Positions 13,670-17,823 of a stretch of DNA of 17,823 bases are shown piece after piece; position 1 is the first letter of the stretch; each line of letters opens with the position of its first letter. The translations under genes were made by a program, and so were the position numbers. The DNA comes from Candidatus Aminicenantota bacterium (lineage in GTDB: Bacteria; Acidobacteriota; Aminicenantia; Aminicenantales; Aminicenantaceae): positions 1 to 17,823 of the forward strand of contig JAUWYH010000008.1 in assembly GCA_030615975.1 (NCBI GenBank), given 5' to 3'. The notes under the pieces are model-generated. The model did not search any database. It was not told where the DNA came from and saw only the letters and a program-made list of their open reading frames with translations.

Positions 13670-14559
13670 GAAAGAAGAGCCTTGACGAATTCGTGGGGAG
13701 AAAAATGAAGCATGTCCTTTTCCATCTCCCCAATGCCAACGAACTTAATCGGAAGCTTCAGTTCTTCGACTACGCTGATAACACTTCCTCCCTTTGCTGT
13801 TCCATCCAGTTTGGTGAGAAAAATTCCAGTTATCCCTGAGAATTTAAGAAACTCTTTAGCTTGAACCAAAGCGTTTTGACCGATGCTCGAATCGAGCACC
13901 AGGAAAATATCATGAGGGGCACCTTCGATTTGCCTCGAGATAACCCTTCTAATCTTTTCCAGTTCGTTCATGAGGTTGATGTTGGTGTGAATTCTGCCGG
14001 CAGTATCGACAAGAAGGAGTTGGTATGAACGAGACTTGAAGGATTGAAGAGCATCATAAATAACAGAGGCTGGGTCTGCTCCATACTGGCCCTTTATAAC
14101 AGGAATATTCAATCTTTTTCCCCATAACAAGAGTTGTTCTTGGGCGGCGGCTCTAAAAGTATCAGCCGCAACCATCAATACATTCTTTCCTTGCTCTCTA
14201 AAGTAGTAAGCCAATTTGGCCAAGGAGGTTGTTTTTCCGCCGCCGTTAACGCCTACAAACATGATAACTGAACATGAAGGATTAAAATTAAAATCAAAAG
14301 AGAATTGAGAGAGCATTCTGATGAGTTCTTCTTCTAATAACCTTTTTATGATAAGAAAAGAGTCATTTTTTTTGCTTTTTTGTCTGATTGAATTTATGAT
14401 TTTTTCTGTAGAAGTGACTCCTACGTCAGCTAAAATCATAGATTCGGAAAGCTCCTCAAGAATTTCCTCTCGACTCCTGTCGCTTCGCAGAAATTCATTG
14501 AATTTTTCTTTAAATGTTTCTCTAGTTTTTGATAATTTTTCTTTGAGATTTCCGGTCAC
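13666..14559 (-). CDS. ftsY: Signal recognition particle receptor FtsY
   Basis: This SRP-receptor GTPase docks ribosome-nascent chain-SRP complexes at the inner membrane. The 297 residues contain the N domain (about 1-85, LADVGV present) and the G domain: P-loop GVNGGGKTT (103-111), DTFRAAAQEQ (133-142), DTAGR (185-189) and TKLDGTAKGG (249-258). The long acidic membrane-binding A domain of E. coli is absent, as in many bacteria. The GTG at 14559 is needed to keep the N domain, because no other usual start codon occurs before Met41. No Shine-Dalgarno is visible, and a strong promoter ends nine bases upstream, so the mRNA is probably leaderless. It leads an operon with ribD, ribE, ribBA and the HEAT genes. 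Confidence 0.96.
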   Translation of the reverse strand: MTGNLKEKLSKTRETFKEKFNEFLRSDRSREEILEELSESMILADVGVTSTEKIINSIRQKSKKNDSFLIIKRLLEEELIRMLSQFSFDFNFNPSCSVIMFVGVNGGGKTTSLAKLAYYFREQGKNVLMVAADTFRAAAQEQLLLWGKRLNIPVIKGQYGADPASVIYDALQSFKSRSYQLLLVDTAGRIHTNINLMNELEKIRRVISRQIEGAPHDIFLVLDSSIGQNALVQAKEFLKFSGITGIFLTKLDGTAKGGSVISVVEELKLPIKFVGIGEMEKDMLHFSPHEFVKALLS

Positions 14560-14568
14560 AACAAGACA

Positions 14569-14597
14569 ATTATATTTTTGATGCTTTTTAAAGTCAA
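14569..14597 (-). promoter_or_regulatory. Strong promoter of the ftsY-rib operon
   Basis: On the minus strand TTGACT (14597-14592), exactly 17 bases and a perfect TATAAT (14574-14569) make the best promoter match in the window. The predicted start falls about 1-3 bases before the GTG of ftsY. Confidence 0.8.
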
Positions 14598-14610
14598 TCG
14601 CACAGTCTCA

Positions 14611-14639
14611 TTGTGGATTAGAGTTGATTATGTTAAATT
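14611..14639 (+). promoter_or_regulatory. Candidate recJ promoter, extended -10
   Basis: TTGTGG (14611-14616), 17 bases and TAAATT (14634-14639), preceded by TGT (extended -10). It ends ten bases before the ATG at 14650, again predicting a very short leader. It is back-to-back with the ftsY promoter, with 13 bases between the -35 boxes. Confidence 0.45.
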
Positions 14640-14649
14640 TAGAACAGCT

Positions 14650-16341
14650 ATGTGTGAATCTGTATGGATCATGGCATCTCCGAGGAAGGAGGCGAAGAGA
14701 CTTTCGGCTGAGCTTGGAATTCCTCCAGAAATTGCTCAGATATTAGTGAATCGAAAAATTTATGATCCGTATGTTGCTCATAAATTTCTCTTCGGAACAC
14801 TGGATGACCTACATGATCCTTATTTAATGAAAGGAATGAAGGAAGCTGTGGAAAGAGTGAAGAGAGCTATTTCAAGAAGAGAAAGAATCCTGATTTTTGG
14901 CGACTACGATGTGGATGGTATTCTTTCTGTTGTTATTCTCACCAGGGCCCTTGAATCTTTAGGAGCAGAGGTCAATTATTTTATCCCGAATAGACTGAAA
15001 GAAGGGTATGGCATAAAAGAGAAATATATAGACATTGCTGTTGAAAGAAATGCCAATCTGGTGATGAGTGTAGACTGTGGAATAAAAGCAAATGCCTTTG
15101 TTAAAAGAGCAAAGATGAAAGGGATTGATGTCATCATAACCGATCATCATCAGCCAGGTCCTACCCTTCCCGAAGCCTTGGCCATCTTGGATCCTGTCCT
15201 CCTTAGCTCAGGATATCCTGATAGGAGATTAGCCGGCATTGGTGTCGTATTCAAATTGATTCAAGCCCTTATAGAAATAGAGAAGAAATCTTCTTTCCTT
15301 TCCCATTATTTAAAAATGGTTTCTATAGGAACGATAGCTGATATTGCAGAATTGAGAGGCGAGAACAGGCTCTTTGTTAGGTTTGGACTCAAAAGCCTCG
15401 AAAGTGTTTCTAACAAAGGATTGATAAGCCTTTTGGAAGTGTGTGGGTTAGACGGGAGAGAGGTGTCTGTCGGTGATGTTGGCTTTCGGATAGGGCCGAG
15501 GATTAATGCTGCAGGAAGGATGGGGATGGCTGATCTGGCTGTGGAGCTATTCTTTTCAGAGTCTCCTCAGAAAGCGGAAGAGTTAGTCTATCGTCTTGAT
15601 TCGCTGAATTCAAAGAGGCAGAGAATAGAGGAGAGAGTTTATGACCAAGCGCTAAGACATATAAGGAAAAGGGCTCTTGATAAACGCTACAAATTTCTTA
15701 TTATGGGTTGTGAGGAATGGCATCGTGGAGTTATAGGTATAGTCGCTTCAAAAATCAAAGATGTCTTTCACCGGCCTGTTCTTCTTTTTTCCTATGAAGA
15801 TGGTAGGGCCTTTGGTTCTGGAAGAAGCATAAGAGAGTTTTCGTTGATTGAATGTCTGGATAGATGTAAGGATTTTTTCCTTAACTTTGGAGGGCACACT
15901 TTGGCTGTTGGCTGTGAGGTAGAGAGAGAAAAAATGTTTTTTTTGAAAGAGGCCATAAATGAATTTGCTCATTCAAGATTGACAGAGAAACTTTTAAAAA
16001 AAAAGATATATATTGATGCAAAGATTGATTTTACAGACATCAATATCCATTTTATCGAAAAATATTCTCTTCTATCTCCATTCGGGATTGGAAATCCCAA
16101 GCCGATCTTCTTGACTGAAAAAGTAGAAGTCATATCTGATCCACAGAAAATTCATGGCAAACATAGTAAATTTCTAGTGATGCAAAATGGCAGAATTCTT
16201 GAGGCTTTAGGTTGGGGAAGAGGAGATTGGGTAGAAATTATCCAGAAGGGAAAGAAAATAGATCTTGCCTACTCCTTTCATTTTTCTCAATATTTAGGGG
16301 AGGAGAAACTTTCGCTTTCTGTTGAGGATATAAAAATCTGA
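14650..16341 (+). CDS. recJ: Single-stranded-DNA-specific 5'-3' exonuclease RecJ
   Basis: This DHH-family exonuclease degrades single-stranded DNA from the 5' end in recombination, mismatch and base-excision repair. From the ATG at 14650 it has 563 residues, normal for RecJ. Motifs are FGDYDVDG (Asp85, Asp87 and Asp89 within DYDVDG 85-90), SVDCGIKA, TDHHQPGP (DHH at 165-167) and IGTIADIAEL. The DHHA1 GGH is at 414-416 (GGHTLAVG, with Val where Ala is common). A C-terminal OB fold begins near LLSPFGIGNPKPIFL. The frame is open back to 14581, but the 14650 start matches the usual N-terminus and lies ten bases from an extended -10 box. No Shine-Dalgarno is seen. The LptC-like gene follows after ten bases. 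Confidence 0.95.
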   Translation: MCESVWIMASPRKEAKRLSAELGIPPEIAQILVNRKIYDPYVAHKFLFGTLDDLHDPYLMKGMKEAVERVKRAISRRERILIFGDYDVDGILSVVILTRALESLGAEVNYFIPNRLKEGYGIKEKYIDIAVERNANLVMSVDCGIKANAFVKRAKMKGIDVIITDHHQPGPTLPEALAILDPVLLSSGYPDRRLAGIGVVFKLIQALIEIEKKSSFLSHYLKMVSIGTIADIAELRGENRLFVRFGLKSLESVSNKGLISLLEVCGLDGREVSVGDVGFRIGPRINAAGRMGMADLAVELFFSESPQKAEELVYRLDSLNSKRQRIEERVYDQALRHIRKRALDKRYKFLIMGCEEWHRGVIGIVASKIKDVFHRPVLLFSYEDGRAFGSGRSIREFSLIECLDRCKDFFLNFGGHTLAVGCEVEREKMFFLKEAINEFAHSRLTEKLLKKKIYIDAKIDFTDINIHFIEKYSLLSPFGIGNPKPIFLTEKVEVISDPQKIHGKHSKFLVMQNGRILEALGWGRGDWVEIIQKGKKIDLAYSFHFSQYLGEEKLSLSVEDIKI

Positions 16342-16351
16342 AATTTGTAAT

Positions 16352-17823
16352 ATGGCAAAAACAAAAATTAATCTACGAAGGACGATCAGGCTTTCGATAG
16401 CTGCTTTTCTTTTTATCATCATTTTTCTGGTTGGATGGAATTTTATAACCCAATCAAGGAAGAAGCCAAAAGTTCACATAGAGAAAGAGGAAATAACTTC
16501 CCGAAAAGTCGGAAAAAAAGAGGAAATAGAGTTTTTCGAGGTCAAAGGAGAAAAAGGGCATTTTAAGATTAGAGCAGATACGCATTATATGGGAGAAGAC
16601 CAAAAATATCACTTAGAAGGAAATGTTGAAGTTGTTTTTTTTAAAAAAAGCGAAGGAAGGGATGTTTTCATTTATGGAGATGAGATTATCTATGATGAGG
16701 ATTGGAATCATTTTTTGCTATCAGGGAAGGCAAGAGTAAAATTCAAAGACATCCTAATCGAATCTTCTTCTTTGGACTACGACAGCAAAAGAGATGTTTT
16801 CGAAAGCGACAAAGGGGTCCGATTTTTTTCCCCATCTCTTTCTGGTTGGGCAAGAGAGATGGTTTACTCGATTAAGAAAGAAAAACTCGAGCTTCGAGAT
16901 AACATATATCTTAAAATAAAACCTCGTGTGGAGACTTCTTTTCCAGTAGAAGTCAGGGGAGAGAGATTGGATTATAGCCGGAGAAGGAAGTATGGTACTG
17001 TGGAGGGAGAAGTCCGTATCACTCATGGACAAAGTCGTGCCTGGGCTGATTCTGTAAAATTTGAGTTGTTCGTAAACGAACAACAAATGAAAACTTTGTT
17101 TTTAAAAGGTAGAGCCAAAGTCTCAATTTTCGAAAAAGAAAAGGTGATTTCACAGAGTAGAACTTCACTAATTCCTTCTGGGACGAAACGAGAGATTAAG
17201 GCAGATGAGATAGAGATTAAAGGATTTGGGGATATTCCTCAAATCCACTCATTGGAAGCAAGTGGAGGATGTGATTTTAAATTTATTTCTTCTGATGGAG
17301 GATTTTCTTTGATCCAGGGAGAGTTCCTTAAATTTGTACTTAGTCGCAAAGGGAAATTGAGGGAGTTCCATTTAATGAGAAAAGCAATAATCACTGAGCA
17401 AGGAGAAGAGAATGAGCCTACAAGGGTGATTGAAGGAGAGACAATGACAATAACAGGCGAAGCCGACGTCCTTAATATTAGAGGAAAGAAAGATCTTAAA
17501 CCTCGAATTCTTCTTAAGGACAGTGAGATTTATGCAGACGAGATACTTATTTTTCTTGATAACAATAATTTAGAATTAAAGGGAAATGTGAAAGCGGCTT
17601 TACAACTTCAAAGAGGAGAAGGAAAATCTATCGGTTTTTTCTCAAGAGAACAGCCAGTTTTTATCACAGCCCAAGAAATGAGATATTCTGAAGAGCAAAA
17701 ACGTTTTCTTTTTAAAAAGAGGATAAAAATGTGGCAAGAGAGAAAGATATTAACAGCAGAAGAAATGATACTCGATGAGGAAACGGGAAAAATATTCTGT
17801 TCGGGAGGAGTGAAGTCAATCGT
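16352..17823 (+). CDS. LptC/OstA-family periplasmic LPS-transport protein, 3' end cut by window edge
   Basis: A plus-strand frame starts at the ATG at 16352 and is still open at the window end (490 codons). Residues 1-11 are basic and about 13-32 form one hydrophobic helix (IRLSIAAFLFIIIFLVGWNF), so it is probably anchored in the inner membrane with a periplasmic body. From about 60 on it is a chain of beta-rich segments with the LptC/LptA/OstA rhythm: LEGNVEVVF, GDEIIYDEDWNHFLLSGKAR, SSSLDYDSKRDVFESDKGV, LELKGNVKAAL, and near 437 FITAQEMRYSEEQKRFLF...ILTAEEMILDEETGKIFCSGGV. The first part fits LptC. The last part reads like an OstA (LptA-type) domain. This length exceeds LptC (about 190 residues) and LptA (about 180). 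It probably bridges LPS across the periplasm and may be co-transcribed with recJ. Confidence 0.8.
   Translation, partial: MAKTKINLRRTIRLSIAAFLFIIIFLVGWNFITQSRKKPKVHIEKEEITSRKVGKKEEIEFFEVKGEKGHFKIRADTHYMGEDQKYHLEGNVEVVFFKKSEGRDVFIYGDEIIYDEDWNHFLLSGKARVKFKDILIESSSLDYDSKRDVFESDKGVRFFSPSLSGWAREMVYSIKKEKLELRDNIYLKIKPRVETSFPVEVRGERLDYSRRRKYGTVEGEVRITHGQSRAWADSVKFELFVNEQQMKTLFLKGRAKVSIFEKEKVISQSRTSLIPSGTKREIKADEIEIKGFGDIPQIHSLEASGGCDFKFISSDGGFSLIQGEFLKFVLSRKGKLREFHLMRKAIITEQGEENEPTRVIEGETMTITGEADVLNIRGKKDLKPRILLKDSEIYADEILIFLDNNNLELKGNVKAALQLQRGEGKSIGFFSREQPVFITAQEMRYSEEQKRFLFKKRIKMWQERKILTAEEMILDEETGKIFCSGGVKSI

Noticed and set aside
13670..14560. FMN riboswitch ahead of the riboflavin genes
   Set aside because: The DNA before ribD is continuous ftsY coding sequence and ftsY has almost no leader. 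No RFN-type conserved blocks are visible.
16754..17086. Minus-strand open frame of 110 codons
   Set aside because: It lies antisense to the LptC/OstA-like gene, has no recognisable features and no promoter or ribosome-binding site. The plus-strand frame has a membrane anchor and family repeats.
1..17823. CRISPR array, tRNA/rRNA genes, insertion sequences, prophage or attachment sites
   Set aside because: No regularly spaced repeats, no tRNA-like cloverleaf, no transposase or integrase frames and no flanking direct repeats were seen. The genes are ordinary chromosomal housekeeping genes.

Overview
The window looks like chromosomal core-genome DNA from an AT-rich, Gram-negative (diderm, lipopolysaccharide-type outer membrane) bacterium. 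The evidence is an LptE-like outer-membrane lipoprotein, a long LptC/OstA-type periplasmic protein, and the order leuS-lptE-holA with rpsT and murJ beside them. I see no tRNA, rRNA, CRISPR array, transposase or phage gene. The phylum cannot be fixed from this window. An uncultured lineage such as Aminicenantes/Acidobacteriota would fit, but that is only an impression.

Layout from left to right. (1) The 5' end of an unrecognised minus-strand gene is cut by the left edge (1-182). (2) A tightly coupled minus-strand ABC importer operon of the cobalamin/iron-chelate family follows: ATPase (2220-3014), substrate-binding protein (1309-2223) and permease (326-1312), with ATGA overlaps at both junctions. 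(3) A 323-base divergent promoter region (3015-3337) separates it from (4) the plus-strand leuS-lptE-holA operon (3338-7442). (5) rpsT (7420-7698, minus) runs tail-to-tail into holA with a 23-base overlap and is head-to-head with (6) murJ-dtd (7787-9835, plus). (7) A long minus-strand operon runs ftsY-ribD-ribE-ribBA and then two small HEAT-repeat frames (14559 down to 9910). (8) Divergent from ftsY, recJ (14650-16341, plus) is followed by a large LptC/OstA-like gene that is still open at the right edge (16352 onward).

Functionally the window combines translation and its quality control (LeuRS, S20, Dtd), replication and repair (HolA, RecJ), envelope building (MurJ lipid II flippase, LptE and LptC/OstA for LPS transport), membrane targeting (FtsY), riboflavin synthesis (RibD, RibE and RibBA, but no ribH in the window), and uptake of B12 or an iron chelate.

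The items most worth a second look are as follows. The LptC-like protein is very long and carries repeated OstA-type segments. The two HEAT frames lie in one reading frame and are separated by a single TAA. RibBA carries Gln where the metal-binding His of the DHBP synthase domain is expected. Several sigma70-type promoters have their -10 box only 8-11 bases from a start codon, which suggests leaderless mRNAs. A 49-codon in-frame extension of the ABC ATPase begins exactly where such a promoter would start it. I did not find a clearly new multi-gene system.
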